Assembly: GCA_963782345.1 (NCBI GenBank)
Contig: CAWAJF010000004.1
Span: 545,885 to 609,884, forward strand
Source of the DNA: DASUPK01 sp963782345
GTDB taxonomy: Bacteria; Actinomycetota; Thermoleophilia; Solirubrobacterales; 70-9
Direction: 5' to 3'
DNA length: 64,000 nt
Shown: piece by piece, positions 1 through 7,895 of the stretch
Numbering within the stretch: the stretch's first letter is position 1
Layout: each line of letters opens with the position of its first letter
Made by a program: the position numbers and the translations under genes
Notes under the pieces: model-generated
What the model saw: the letters and a program-made list of their open reading frames with translations, nothing else
Told to the model about the DNA's origin: nothing
Database searches by the model: none

Positions 1-632
1 CCGACCTTGACTCCGGCGTGAAGGCCGCCCGGTACCCGCCGCTGGACCCGGAAGTAGTGAACATCGTGCATGCGGGGAAGCTGTACGTCGAGGGTTCGAA
101 CCGGCGGGATCCCAGCCCGCTGGGACCGGCCCTCCGGCGCCTGCTCGAGCGCCGCCCGGATGCAGAGCGGCGGCTGCGGATCGTGGTCGCGGGTCCACTC
201 GACCCCGCAGAGCAGCGATTCACCGCGGAGCTGGACCCGGCGAACATGATTCAGCACGCGGGGCACCTGCCACACGACAGCGTGGTGGCGCTGCAGCGGA
301 ACGCCGATGCTCTCCTCCTGGTGACGGCGCCCGGGCTGGTGTCGCTGGCCACCGGCAAGCTCTTCGAGTACCTCGCCGCGGGCAGGCCGATCATCGCGCT
401 CGCCCACGGCAACGAGGCGGCCCGGATCGTCGAGGCGACCGGGACCGGGGTGACCGTCCCGATGGACGACACGGAGGGTCTGGCGACGGCGCTCGAGGCC
501 GCGCTCGACGGGGAGCTCGCCGAGCGTTATACGCCTCACGATCTCGATCCCTACCTCTATCCGGCCCCGGCTCGCGCGATGGAGGAGCTGGTGGAGCGGG
601 CGATCGCCCAGAGGACGGGAGCGGTTCGTTGA
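1..632 (+). CDS. GT4-type glycosyltransferase, C-terminal part (cut by window edge)
   Basis: The frame is open from base 3, so the true start lies upstream. What remains looks like the nucleotide-sugar-binding half of a GT-B glycosyltransferase: a strand with VHAGKLY, a VVAGPL strand, HAGHLPHDSV, then the motif GKLFEYLAAGRPIIAL, where family members place the glutamate that contacts the donor sugar. The usual alternating Rossmann pattern and a C-terminal helix follow. It would transfer a sugar to a growing glycan on the cytoplasmic side of the membrane; donor and acceptor cannot be told. Its TGA overlaps the TTG start of the next gene by 4 bases, so the two are probably translationally coupled. 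The family call is solid, the specificity unknown. Confidence 0.8.
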   Translation, partial: DLDSGVKAARYPPLDPEVVNIVHAGKLYVEGSNRRDPSPLGPALRRLLERRPDAERRLRIVVAGPLDPAEQRFTAELDPANMIQHAGHLPHDSVVALQRNADALLLVTAPGLVSLATGKLFEYLAAGRPIIALAHGNEAARIVEATGTGVTVPMDDTEGLATALEAALDGELAERYTPHDLDPYLYPAPARAMEELVERAIAQRTGAVR

Positions 633-1946
633 GCGCTCGCGGTCCCGGCCAAAGACCACGCATCCTGCTGGTCTATGACGACCGGGTCGGTTCGGGCATG
701 GGCGGCGTTGGTATCCGTGCCACCGAGCTGGCCGATGCTTCGCTCTCACGGGGAGGTGACGCTCGCCGTCACCAAATCGAGCAGCGAGATCGAAGGAATA
801 CAAGTGGTCGAGTTCAACCCGCACGCTCCCCGCGCGCTCGCCCCGCACCTCGAGGACGCCGACGTCGTGGTGGCGAGGCCCCAGTGGCCCCTCGCCATGC
901 GGATGATGAGGCGCTCGGGCGCCAGGCTGATCTTCGACATCTACGACCCCGACACGTTCGCCACCATCGAGTACTACGCGGAACGCTCCCCGCGCCGGCG
1001 GCGATTGATGGCCGCCTTCTCCGTGGACCGCCTCACCGAGGCGATGCGGATCGGCCACCACTTCATCTGCGCCAGCGAGAGGCAGCTCGACTTCTACCTC
1101 GGGGTGATGCTCGCCGAGGGCCTGATCTCGCCCGCGGCGTACGAGCGCGACAGCAGCTTCAGGTCGGTGATCGACGTCGTGCCGTTCGGCGTACAGCCCA
1201 ATCCGCCGCAGCGCACGGGTGGGCCCGGGATCCGCGACCGCTTCCCCGGAATCGCGCCGGATGACGAGATCGTCCTCTGGAACGGCGGCATCTGGGACTG
1301 GCTCGATGCGCCCACCGCGATTCGCACCGCGGCGGCACTGGCAGAGCGCCGGCCGCGGGCGAAGCTGGTGTTCATGAGCGGATCGTCGGGTCGCCTCCAC
1401 CGAGCTGAGGACGCGGCGCGAGCGCTCGCAAGAGACCTGGGCGCTCTCGATCGGACGGTGTTTTTCAACGACGGGTGGGTTCCGTATGAGCGACGCGCGG
1501 ACTGGCTGCTCGATGCGAGCTGCTCGATCTCCACTCACCGCCGGCACATAGAAACCCGATTCGCCTTCCGGACCAGGCTGCTTGACTGCTTCTGGGCCGG
1601 ACTGCCGGTGGTGTGCACGGCTGGCGACGAGCTGGGGACGCGGATCGAACAGGACGGTCTCGGGGTGGCCGTGCCCGAGGGGGACGTCAAGGCCGTCGCT
1701 TCCGGGCTCGAGACCGTGCTCGAGCGAGGCAAGGACGCCTACTCCGAGGGTCTCCGGCTCGCCGCGGAGGAATATGCCTGGCCAGCGGTGTCCGAGCCCC
1801 TAGTCCGGTTCGTCACCTCGGCGGCGCCGCCGAGCCCGCCGGGCGAGCAGCGACTGAGCCGCTGCTCCGCGCCGAGGTCGACGCTCTACTCGTGGGCCCG
1901 CCGCCTGCTAAACGCGCTCGGCCTCAGTGGCTGGCCAAGGGCTTGA
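629..1946 (+). CDS. GT4-type glycosyltransferase with an apparent frameshift
   Basis: Two frames together make one protein. From the TTG at 629 the first frame gives RILLVYDDRVGSGMGG then GIRATELAD, the classic glycine-rich N-terminus of a GT-B enzyme. Near base 737 the continuation jumps forward one frame to LRSHGEVTLAV and runs to the stop at 1946. The unbroken alternatives are poor: the 629 frame becomes arginine-rich nonsense and stops at 1264, and the second frame alone would begin at 675 without the N-terminal strand. The C-terminal half has VLWNGGIWDWLDAPT, FMSG, and FRTRLLDCFWAGLPVVCT in the donor-binding position. A base inserted at about 737 (or two lost) explains the break. The 3' end overlaps the convergent gene at 1886-2458 by 61 bases. 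Confidence 0.75.
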
Positions 1947-2458
1947 CGCGCCTGGCCCTTTTTCTTCTTCTTGGGCGTCTTCGCGACGCAGGAACGCTTC
2001 TTCTTTCCGTTCTTCCCCTTGACCTGCTTGCAGCCCTGACCGGCGAGGGGAACTCCCACGATGCTTGGACTGCTCACCAGGCGTAGGAAGCCGCTTTGCG
2101 GGCCGCGCGAGGCGGGGCTGAAGGCGACGTGGACCGAGCAGGAGAGCACGCTCGTCGTGAGCGGCGAGTTGAGGGAGCTCGGGCAGGTGCTCGCCGTGAT
2201 CACGAACTGCCCTGAGACCGCGATGTCGGTTGGCTCCGGGAAGCACGGCCCCGGGACGATGTTCATCCCGTCGGAGAAGTCCGGGCCGCAATAGCCGCCG
2301 CCCACCCTGACCTCCTGCGGTGCGCTCTGGGTGCCCACCATCTGGGTGGAGAAGTCGAGGCTGGCCGGCGTGTAGATGACCGCCCCCGCGCTTCCGGTGA
2401 ACAGGGTCAATGCGGCCACCGTCAGGCCCGCGAGCGTGATCCTTCTCCCCAGATGCAT
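1886..2458 (-). CDS. Secreted choice-of-anchor-D/ASH-like protein with polybasic tail (paralogue A)
   Basis: The 190-residue product from the ATG at 2458 begins MHLGRR followed by a hydrophobic segment and a likely signal-peptidase site after GSAGA. The body has the Ig-like pattern of choice-of-anchor-D/ASH domains: LDFSTQMVGTQSAPQEV near the start and GFLRLVSSPSIVGVPLAG near the end. The tail is lysine-rich with a Cys pair around a basic stretch (GCK then KKKRSC), followed by PKKKKKG. It closely resembles the protein at 5477-5962; both share CGPDF-DGMNIVPGPC and EPTDIAVSG. Earlier in-frame starts would put over 50 residues before the signal peptide and were rejected. The role is unknown; a cell-surface or wall-associated protein is inferred. 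Confidence 0.7.
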   Translation of the reverse strand: MHLGRRITLAGLTVAALTLFTGSAGAVIYTPASLDFSTQMVGTQSAPQEVRVGGGYCGPDFSDGMNIVPGPCFPEPTDIAVSGQFVITASTCPSSLNSPLTTSVLSCSVHVAFSPASRGPQSGFLRLVSSPSIVGVPLAGQGCKQVKGKNGKKKRSCVAKTPKKKKKGQARQALGQPLRPSAFSRRRAHE

Positions 2459-2495
2459 CGGATGACATTGTGGCCGGTCAGGAGGCGCCAAGTCA

Positions 2496-3608
2496 ATGGA
2501 TCCGCGAGGCTTCCCCGCCATGAAGGTACTGACGGTGATCGGCAACCGACCGCAGTTCGTGAAGGCGGCGGCCGTATCGCGGCACCTGCGCGAGCGCGCC
2601 GAGGAGATCCTGGTCCACACCGGCCAGCACTACGACCGCGAGCTCTCCGAGATCTTCTTCGAGGAGCTCGGGCTGCCGCCGCCCGACCATCAGCTCGGGG
2701 TCGGCTCCGGGACCCACGCCGAGCAGACCGGAGCGATCATCGTCGGCCTCGAGTCCCTGGTGGGAGAGGTCGGCCCGGATGCCGTGCTCGTCTACGGGGA
2801 CACCAACTCCACCCTGGGCGCGGCGCTGGTCTCGGCCAAGGCCGGGGTGCCGCTCGCCCATGTCGAGGCCGGGATGAGGTCGTTCAACCGCTCCATGCCG
2901 GAGGAGATCAACCGGGTGGTCGCCGACTCACTCTCCGATCTTCTGCTCTGCTCCACCGAGGTGGCCATGGGGAACCTCGATGACGAGGGCCTCGGCAAGG
3001 GCGCCGTCCTGGTCGGCGACGTGATGGCCGACGTGGCGCTCACCTTCGGTCCGATCGCTGACCGGCGCTCTGAAGTGCTCGCGCGCCTCGAGCTCGACCC
3101 GGGCGGCTTCTGCGTCGCAACGGCGCATCGTGCCGGCAACGTCGACGACCCGGCGCGCCTCGGGCGGCTGATCGAGCTCCTGGCACGCGCGGCCGGGTTC
3201 GCGCCCGTCGTCTTCCCGATCCACCCGCGTACCCGCGCCCGGCTGGAGGAAATGGATGCCCTCGGGGGTCTCGGGGAGCTCGGGATCAAGGCGATCGACC
3301 CGGTCGGCTACCTCGACATCACCCGCCTGCTCCGCGCCTCGCGGGCCGTGATCACGGACTCGGGGGGCCTGCAGAAGGAGGCGTTCCTGGCCTCGGTGCC
3401 GTGCGTGACGATGCGCGAGGAGACCGAGTGGGTGGAGACGGTGGAGACCGGCTGGAATCGGCTGGTAGGACTCGATCCCGAGGCGGCCGAGGTCGCGCTG
3501 GAGGAGCTCCCTCGCCCCGGCTCCCGCCAGTCGCCTGCCGCGGAGATCTACGGCGGCGGCCGGGCCGGGGAGCGAGTCGCCGCGGCGATCGCCAAGCGGC
3601 TCGGCTGA
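2496..3608 (+). CDS. wecB: UDP-N-acetylglucosamine 2-epimerase family (WecB/WbpI type)
   Basis: This GT-B-fold epimerase has 370 residues, close to family length. Visible motifs are VIGNRPQFVKAAAVSRHL at the N-terminus, HTGQHYD, YGDTNSTLGAAL, HVEAGMRSFNRSMPEEINR, TAHRAGNVDD and ITDSGGLQKEAFL, the set that binds the UDP-sugar and drives elimination/re-addition at C2. It would turn UDP-GlcNAc into UDP-ManNAc, or, given its neighbours, UDP-GlcNAc3NAcA into UDP-ManNAc3NAcA as WbpI/WlbD does. GGAGG at 2481-2485, ten bases upstream, supports the ATG at 2496; an ATG at 2520 (MKVLTVIG) is the alternative. It is divergent from the Ig-like gene with only 37 bases between them, and is followed by the 3-dehydrogenase and acetyltransferase genes. 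Confidence 0.93.
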   Translation: MDPRGFPAMKVLTVIGNRPQFVKAAAVSRHLRERAEEILVHTGQHYDRELSEIFFEELGLPPPDHQLGVGSGTHAEQTGAIIVGLESLVGEVGPDAVLVYGDTNSTLGAALVSAKAGVPLAHVEAGMRSFNRSMPEEINRVVADSLSDLLLCSTEVAMGNLDDEGLGKGAVLVGDVMADVALTFGPIADRRSEVLARLELDPGGFCVATAHRAGNVDDPARLGRLIELLARAAGFAPVVFPIHPRTRARLEEMDALGGLGELGIKAIDPVGYLDITRLLRASRAVITDSGGLQKEAFLASVPCVTMREETEWVETVETGWNRLVGLDPEAAEVALEELPRPGSRQSPAAEIYGGGRAGERVAAAIAKRLG

Positions 3609-3646
3609 GCGACGCTACGCGACCGCCCGCCGATCGAGTGCCGCCC

Positions 3647-3652
3647 TACACT
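3647..3652 (+). promoter_or_regulatory. Candidate -10 element TACACT before the Gfo/Idh gene
   Basis: TACACT is followed by nine bases and then the ATG at 3662. Transcription from such an element would begin at or within a few bases of the start codon, giving a leaderless mRNA. No Shine-Dalgarno sequence precedes this ATG. The identical hexamer occurs before the gene at 6007. Confidence 0.5.
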
Positions 3653-3661
3653 TCGGCGCCG

Positions 3662-4690
3662 ATGACAGCCCGCGTCGGCATAGTCGGCCTCGGTTACTGG
3701 GGCCCAAACCTGGCCCGCAACCTGAGCTCTCTCGAGAACTGCGAGCTGGCCTGGTGCTGCGACGCCAGCGAGGCCAGCCGCGCCCGCTGGCAGCCCGCCC
3801 ATCCAGATGCCCGGTTCACCGCGGAGCTGGACGACCTTCTCTCCGACGACGATCTCGACGCCGTCGCGATCACGACGCCCGTCCCGACTCACGCGGAGCT
3901 CGCCGAGCGGGTGCTCGAGTCGGGTAAGCACTGCTTCGTCGAGAAGCCGCTCGCCCAGGACACCGCCTCGGCTGAGCGTGTCGCGGCTCTCGCGGAGGAG
4001 CGCGGCCTCGTCCTGATGGCCGGCCACCTGCTCTGCTACCACCCCGGCGTCCGCCAGCTCGCCGACCTGATCGCCGGCGGGGAGCTGGGAGACGTCTACT
4101 ACCTGTACTCGCAGCGGGTCAACCTCGGAAAGCTGCGCGCCGACGAGAATGCGCTCTGGAGCCTCGGCGCCCATGACGTCTCCGTGCTGCTCGAGCTGGC
4201 GGAGGGCACTCCGAGCGAGGTCTCGGCGCGCGGCGAAGGCTATGTGCGGGAGGGGGTGGAGGACGTGGTCTTCGCCTACATCCGCTTCGACACCGGGCTC
4301 GGCGCGCACCTCCACCTCTCCTGGCTCGATCCCCACAAGATGCGCAAGATCACCGTCGTCGGCTCCGATCGCATGGCAACGCTCGACGACATGGCGCTCG
4401 AGCGGAAGCTCACCATCTGGGACAAGGGCTTCGATCCCTCGGCTGACAGCTACGGCGAGTACATCACCCGCTCCGGTGCGGTCTGGAGCCCGGCGGTGCC
4501 CAATCACGAGCCGCTGCGCCTCGAGTGCGAGCACTTCGTCGACTGCGTGCTCAACGGGCGGAAGCCGCGCACCGACGGGGAGGCGGGAGTCCGGGTGGTC
4601 CGGGTGCTCGAGGCGCTGCAGGCGTCGCTCGACGCGGGTGGCGCGCCCCAGCCGGTCGCGGCCGCCGTTGGCACGGGCGCCGAGACGTGA
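3662..4690 (+). CDS. Gfo/Idh/MocA-family oxidoreductase (UDP-GlcNAcA 3-dehydrogenase type)
   Basis: The 342-residue product opens with VGIVGLGYWGPNLARNL, an NAD(P)-binding Rossmann motif, and has the family signature CFVEKPLA near residue 100, whose lysine is catalytic in Gfo/Idh enzymes. A second signature, HDVSVLLELA, follows the expected spacing. WlbA/WbpB enzymes of this family oxidise C3 of UDP-GlcNAc uronic acid to a ketone for transamination. That role is inferred from the adjacent 2-epimerase and N-acetyltransferase and from the DegT aminotransferase at 7896. The ATG at 3662 is chosen because the Rossmann motif starts four residues in and a TACACT element lies nine bases upstream. Other Gfo/Idh substrates cannot be excluded by sequence alone. 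Confidence 0.88.
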   Translation: MTARVGIVGLGYWGPNLARNLSSLENCELAWCCDASEASRARWQPAHPDARFTAELDDLLSDDDLDAVAITTPVPTHAELAERVLESGKHCFVEKPLAQDTASAERVAALAEERGLVLMAGHLLCYHPGVRQLADLIAGGELGDVYYLYSQRVNLGKLRADENALWSLGAHDVSVLLELAEGTPSEVSARGEGYVREGVEDVVFAYIRFDTGLGAHLHLSWLDPHKMRKITVVGSDRMATLDDMALERKLTIWDKGFDPSADSYGEYITRSGAVWSPAVPNHEPLRLECEHFVDCVLNGRKPRTDGEAGVRVVRVLEALQASLDAGGAPQPVAAAVGTGAET

Positions 4691-4712
4691 GCGTGCCCGG
4701 CGCTTCGGACCG

Positions 4713-5435
4713 TTGAGCCCCCTGGAGCCCTCCGACCTCGCCCCGGGCCTGCTGTTGGGCGAGGGAGTCGAGCTCGGCTTCGGCGTGGAGCTTGGCGGGA
4801 ACGTCGTCGTCCACGCCGGTACGCGGATCGGCGACGGCTGCGTCATCCAGGACTCCGCGGTGATCGGCAAGCCGCCGAAGCTCGGCCGCCGCTCGACCGC
4901 TTCGGCGGAGGTCCCCCCGCCGGCCTCGATCGGCGACGGTGCGGCCGTCTGCGCTGGGGCGGTGGTCCTGGCCGGGGCGGAGATCGGCGCGGGAGCGGTT
5001 GTCGGCGACCAGTCGCAGGTGCGCGAGCGCACCCGGGTCGGGCCCGAGTCCGTGGTGGGGCGCGGGACGGCGGTGGACAACGACGTGACGATCGGGTCCC
5101 GAGTGAAGATTCAGAGCAACTGCTACGTCACCGCGGGCACCTTGGTCGAGGACGAAGTCTTCATCGGCCCCGGGGTGACGCTGACGAATGACAACACGAT
5201 GGGGCGCCACCCGCGCGACAACCAGCCTGACGCCCCGGTACTGCGGCGCGCCTGCCGTGTCGGCGGCGGCTCCGTGATCTGCCCCGGAGTCGAGATCGGC
5301 GAGGAGGCCTTCATCGGAGCCGGGGCCGTGGTCACGGAGGAAATCGCTGCCCGGGCGGTCGTGGTCGGCGTGCCAGCCAGGCAGATCCGCGTGGTCGGCG
5401 ACGAGGACCTACTCGAGCGCTGGACGAAGGACTGA
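4713..5435 (+). CDS. Left-handed beta-helix N-acetyltransferase (WbpD/WlbB type)
   Basis: The product (240 residues) is built from hexapeptide repeats that form a left-handed beta-helix: GVELGFGVELGGNVVVH, TRIGDGCVIQD, ASIGDGAAVCAGAVV, EIGAGAVVGD, VTIGSRVKIQSNCYV and VFIGPGVTLTNDN. It ends with VGVPARQIR, typical of sugar O/N-acyltransferases. In the WbpD/WlbB group the enzyme acetylates the 3-amino group of UDP-2-acetamido-3-amino-uronic acid using acetyl-CoA; its place right after the 3-dehydrogenase gene supports this. It is longer than typical WbpD, with extra coils around residues 55-95. The TTG at 4713 is the only good start between the previous stop (4690) and the first repeat. Confidence 0.85.
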   Translation: MSPLEPSDLAPGLLLGEGVELGFGVELGGNVVVHAGTRIGDGCVIQDSAVIGKPPKLGRRSTASAEVPPPASIGDGAAVCAGAVVLAGAEIGAGAVVGDQSQVRERTRVGPESVVGRGTAVDNDVTIGSRVKIQSNCYVTAGTLVEDEVFIGPGVTLTNDNTMGRHPRDNQPDAPVLRRACRVGGGSVICPGVEIGEEAFIGAGAVVTEEIAARAVVVGVPARQIRVVGDEDLLERWTKD

Positions 5436-5463
5436 GCGGCGGCGGCGCCGTCCCGGCGATGAG

Positions 5464-5469
5464 TAGGCT
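5464..5469 (+). promoter_or_regulatory. Candidate -10 element TAGGCT before the Ig-like gene
   Basis: TAGGCT lies seven bases before the ATG at 5477 and so favours that start over the in-frame ATG at 5459, which would lie upstream of the element. The same hexamer with the same seven-base gap precedes the GTG at 52371. Confidence 0.5.
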
Positions 5470-5476
5470 TTGCGCA

Positions 5477-5962
5477 ATGCGGCGCGGTGCCGTCATTGCC
5501 TCGGTTACCTCGGTTTTCGTGCTGGTCCTGGCCGGTAACGCGACCGCAGTTACGTCAAACCCCGGCAGCCTGACGTTCGCTAACCAGCTGCTGGGAACCA
5601 TCAGCCCACCGCAAGCGGTGACGGTCAGCGGCGGCTCCTGCGGACCTGACTTCTTCGACGGTATGAACATCGTCCCGGGTCCGTGTTCCACGGAGCCGAC
5701 CGACATCGCCGTCTCGGGGCCCTTCGGGATCACCGCGGATAGCTGTCCGAATCCCCTCTACTCGATCGACATCAACAACCATCCGCGCTGCACGATCTCG
5801 ATTGTCTTTTATCCGACGGCGAAGGGCGAGCAGAAGGGCTTCCTGAGGCTGACGAGCAGTCCCGCGATCGCCGGCGTGCCGCTCAACGGGGTCGGCTGCA
5901 AGAAGCAGCGCAAGAAGCAGCGCAAGAAGCACGGCGGCAAGAAGCGGCTCGTCTGCAAGTAG
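5477..5962 (+). CDS. Secreted choice-of-anchor-D/ASH-like protein with polybasic tail (paralogue B)
   Basis: The 161-residue product has a signal peptide (MRRGAVIAS, then a hydrophobic run ending LAGNATA) and one Ig-like domain of the choice-of-anchor-D/ASH kind, with GSLTFANQLLGTISPPQAV at its start and GFLRLTSSPAIAGVPLNG at its end. It is clearly paralogous to the protein at 1886-2458, sharing the Cys-containing block CGPDF-DGMNIVPGPC. The C-terminus is a polybasic run of repeated K-K-Q-R units bracketed by two cysteines (GCKK and LVCK), ending with the second Cys-Lys pair. Function is unknown. The tail could bind anionic wall polymers or nucleic acid; that is inference. Confidence 0.75.
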   Translation: MRRGAVIASVTSVFVLVLAGNATAVTSNPGSLTFANQLLGTISPPQAVTVSGGSCGPDFFDGMNIVPGPCSTEPTDIAVSGPFGITADSCPNPLYSIDINNHPRCTISIVFYPTAKGEQKGFLRLTSSPAIAGVPLNGVGCKKQRKKQRKKHGGKKRLVCK

Positions 5963-5994
5963 CAGTCCTCGCCGGCTCCGCGCAGCCTCGGAAC

Positions 5995-6000
5995 TACACT
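5995..6000 (+). promoter_or_regulatory. Candidate -10 element TACACT before the methyltransferase at 6007
   Basis: TACACT ends six bases before the GTG at 6007 and nine bases before the ATG at 6010. It matches the element at 3647-3652. The spacing suggests a leaderless transcript. Confidence 0.5.
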
Positions 6001-6006
6001 CGCCGC

Positions 6007-7092
6007 GTGATGGAAAGGGCCAGGAGCTACGCGACCGTCATGCTCGTCGCACCGGTGCGGCGGGCGATCTCGTGGGTGGCGCGCGCTTGGGCCCAAGGGT
6101 TGATCGCCCTACGCGGCCGCAAGGCCTACCTGGCCCGCCATGCGCCGGAGGTCCAGACGGAGGCGGGAGGCGAGCACACCGGAGTGGAAGACTACTGGGA
6201 GGACCACACCGTCAACTCGACCCCGTTCGCCACCCGGCGGGCCTCAGCGCGTTATCTCGAGTGGCGCTTCGATGAGTATCCGCTGTTTCGCGAGTTCTCC
6301 GGGCTCTGGGGCAACCACGACGGCGAGGTCGTCCTGGACTATGGCTGCGGCCCGGGCAACGACGTCGTCGGATTCCTGCTGCACACCGAGGCGAAGCGGG
6401 TAATCGGGCTGGACGTCTCGCGGCAGGCGCTGGAGTTGGCGCGCCGCCGCGTCGCCCTTCACAGGGTGCCGCTGGAGCGCGTCCAGTTGATCCAGCTGAA
6501 CGACGCCGAGCCGGAGATCCCCCTGCCCGACGACGCCGTTGACTACCTGCAGTGCCAGGGCGTCCTCCAGCATGTGAGCAATCCAGGTCGCGTTCTGCGG
6601 GAGCTGCATCGGGTGCTGAAGCCGGACGGGGAGGCGCGGGTGATGGTCTACAACCGCGAGAGCGTCTGGCTGCATCTGTACACGGCCTATGTCGTGATGC
6701 TCCTCGAGGGCCAGCACGACGGGATGTCCGTCGAGGACGTCTTTCAACTGACCACCGACGGCCCGGACTGCCCCATCGCCCGGTGCTGGCGCGCCGAGGA
6801 CTTCATCGCTCTCTGCGACGAAGTGGGCTTTAGGGCGGAGTTCCTCGGCGGCTACCTCTCGCGCCATGAGCTCGACCTCCTTTCGCGACATCGCGAGCAG
6901 GCGATCGGCGACCCTCGCCTGGGAGCCGAGCACCGTGCGTTCCTCGAGGCTCTCGAATTCGATGACCGCGGCTTGCCGATGCACCGTGGGCTGTATGCGG
7001 GGGTCGGAGGCGCGTACGTGCTGCGCAAAGACGCCCTTGCCGCGGCCGCTGACGACGAGCAAGCGGCGACCAGGCTGACGCCCGCGCGGTAG
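6007..7092 (+). CDS. SAM-dependent class I methyltransferase
   Basis: The product is 361 residues. An N-terminal region rich in Arg and Ala is followed by VVLDYGCGPGND at about residues 109-118, the glycine-rich SAM-binding loop of class I methyltransferases. IGLDVSRQAL then supplies the acidic residue at the end of strand 2, and VDYLQCQGVLQHVSNPGRVL the post-IV region. The C-terminal 150 residues carry no recognisable domain. Its place inside a glycan cluster suggests methylation of a sugar or sugar intermediate, but the substrate cannot be read from sequence. GTG at 6007 and ATG at 6010 are adjacent possible starts. Confidence 0.85.
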   Translation: MMERARSYATVMLVAPVRRAISWVARAWAQGLIALRGRKAYLARHAPEVQTEAGGEHTGVEDYWEDHTVNSTPFATRRASARYLEWRFDEYPLFREFSGLWGNHDGEVVLDYGCGPGNDVVGFLLHTEAKRVIGLDVSRQALELARRRVALHRVPLERVQLIQLNDAEPEIPLPDDAVDYLQCQGVLQHVSNPGRVLRELHRVLKPDGEARVMVYNRESVWLHLYTAYVVMLLEGQHDGMSVEDVFQLTTDGPDCPIARCWRAEDFIALCDEVGFRAEFLGGYLSRHELDLLSRHREQAIGDPRLGAEHRAFLEALEFDDRGLPMHRGLYAGVGGAYVLRKDALAAAADDEQAATRLTPAR

Positions 7093-7131
7093 GGATCCGC
7101 GCGAGAGCGCTGGAGCTGAAGTTGGGCCGGA

Positions 7132-7137
7132 TAGACT
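7132..7137 (+). promoter_or_regulatory. Candidate -10 element TAGACT before the gene at 7145
   Basis: TAGACT is followed by seven bases and the GTG at 7145. The identical hexamer with the identical gap precedes nrdR (60634-60639). Confidence 0.5.
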
Positions 7138-7144
7138 CGCCAGG

Positions 7145-7882
7145 GTGAATCGGTTACCGATCGCCGCTCTGCTTGTCGCCGGGCTGCTCATGGCTCCGGT
7201 CTCCGTGGCGCCCGCCTCCGCGGCGGGGCCCGCGCGCCACTCGACGGTCCCGGATCGCGCTCGCTGCCTGTCGCGGGCACAGGTGAATCGGGTTCGCAAC
7301 CACCTCGACTACGCGCCGCGTCTCTACCGGGCCTGCGAGGGATGGGTGCAGAAGGTGATGAGGCGGGCGCGGCTGCGACCGGACCGCAACACGACCAGGG
7401 GTGTCCTGGCGATGGCGTTGGCGCACCGCTTCGCCTCGTACGGAACGGACAGCGGCTCGACCTATGAGGCGCTCGCGTTCCAACCCCATCTCGAGTGCTC
7501 GGGTTACATGATGCTGACCGACTTCATCTACAAGGCGATGGGCGGAGACATGAGCCGCGATGTCCTGCAGGGCTGGGACGGCGGGGCGGTCGGCAATCAC
7601 GCTCAGCTCTGGGTCGGCGGCGTCCTGCTCGATCCCACCGTCGGGGTTGCGGCCGAGATCAAGCTCAGCAGCATCAGGCAGGGGCACCCGACCGATCGCC
7701 TGCTCGACCTCCACCACTTCCGGGTGCCCACCGGGCAGGAGCCACCTCCGCCCACGGACTTCACCGACATCGTCTGGGGAGCGATTCGAGACGGCCTCTA
7801 CCGGCCCGAGGACGAGCTGTACACCGTGAGGAGCGTCGACGAGCTGCGGCACTGGTCGGCGCCACCCGTCGGCCAGGCCTAG
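7145..7882 (+). CDS. Secreted protein, possibly transglutaminase/cysteine-protease-like
   Basis: The 245-residue product has a signal peptide (RLPIAALLVAGLLMAPVS, cleavage near ASA). The mature part contains an ordered Cys, His and Asp in contexts that resemble a transglutaminase-like catalytic core: HLECSGYMMLTDFI, then GNHAQLWVGG, then LLDPTVGV. In that superfamily the Cys attacks an amide or peptide bond. The resemblance is to the motif layout only, and I do not recognise a named family. The gene sits alone between a methyltransferase and the convergent aminotransferase, inside the polysaccharide locus. A surface role in modifying proteins or peptide-linked glycans is a guess. Confidence 0.6.
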   Translation: MNRLPIAALLVAGLLMAPVSVAPASAAGPARHSTVPDRARCLSRAQVNRVRNHLDYAPRLYRACEGWVQKVMRRARLRPDRNTTRGVLAMALAHRFASYGTDSGSTYEALAFQPHLECSGYMMLTDFIYKAMGGDMSRDVLQGWDGGAVGNHAQLWVGGVLLDPTVGVAAEIKLSSIRQGHPTDRLLDLHHFRVPTGQEPPPPTDFTDIVWGAIRDGLYRPEDELYTVRSVDELRHWSAPPVGQA

Positions 7883-7895
7883 CGACCGGGGACCG

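Noticed and set aside
2070..2260. Possible gene on the plus strand inside 2061-2294
   Set aside because: It lies antisense to the Ig-like protein with conserved cysteine motifs and has no start signal.
5890..5935. Short tandem repeat of AAGAAGCAGCGC units
   Set aside because: It encodes the K-K-Q-R basic tail of the secreted protein in frame, so it is coding low complexity rather than a separate repeat element.
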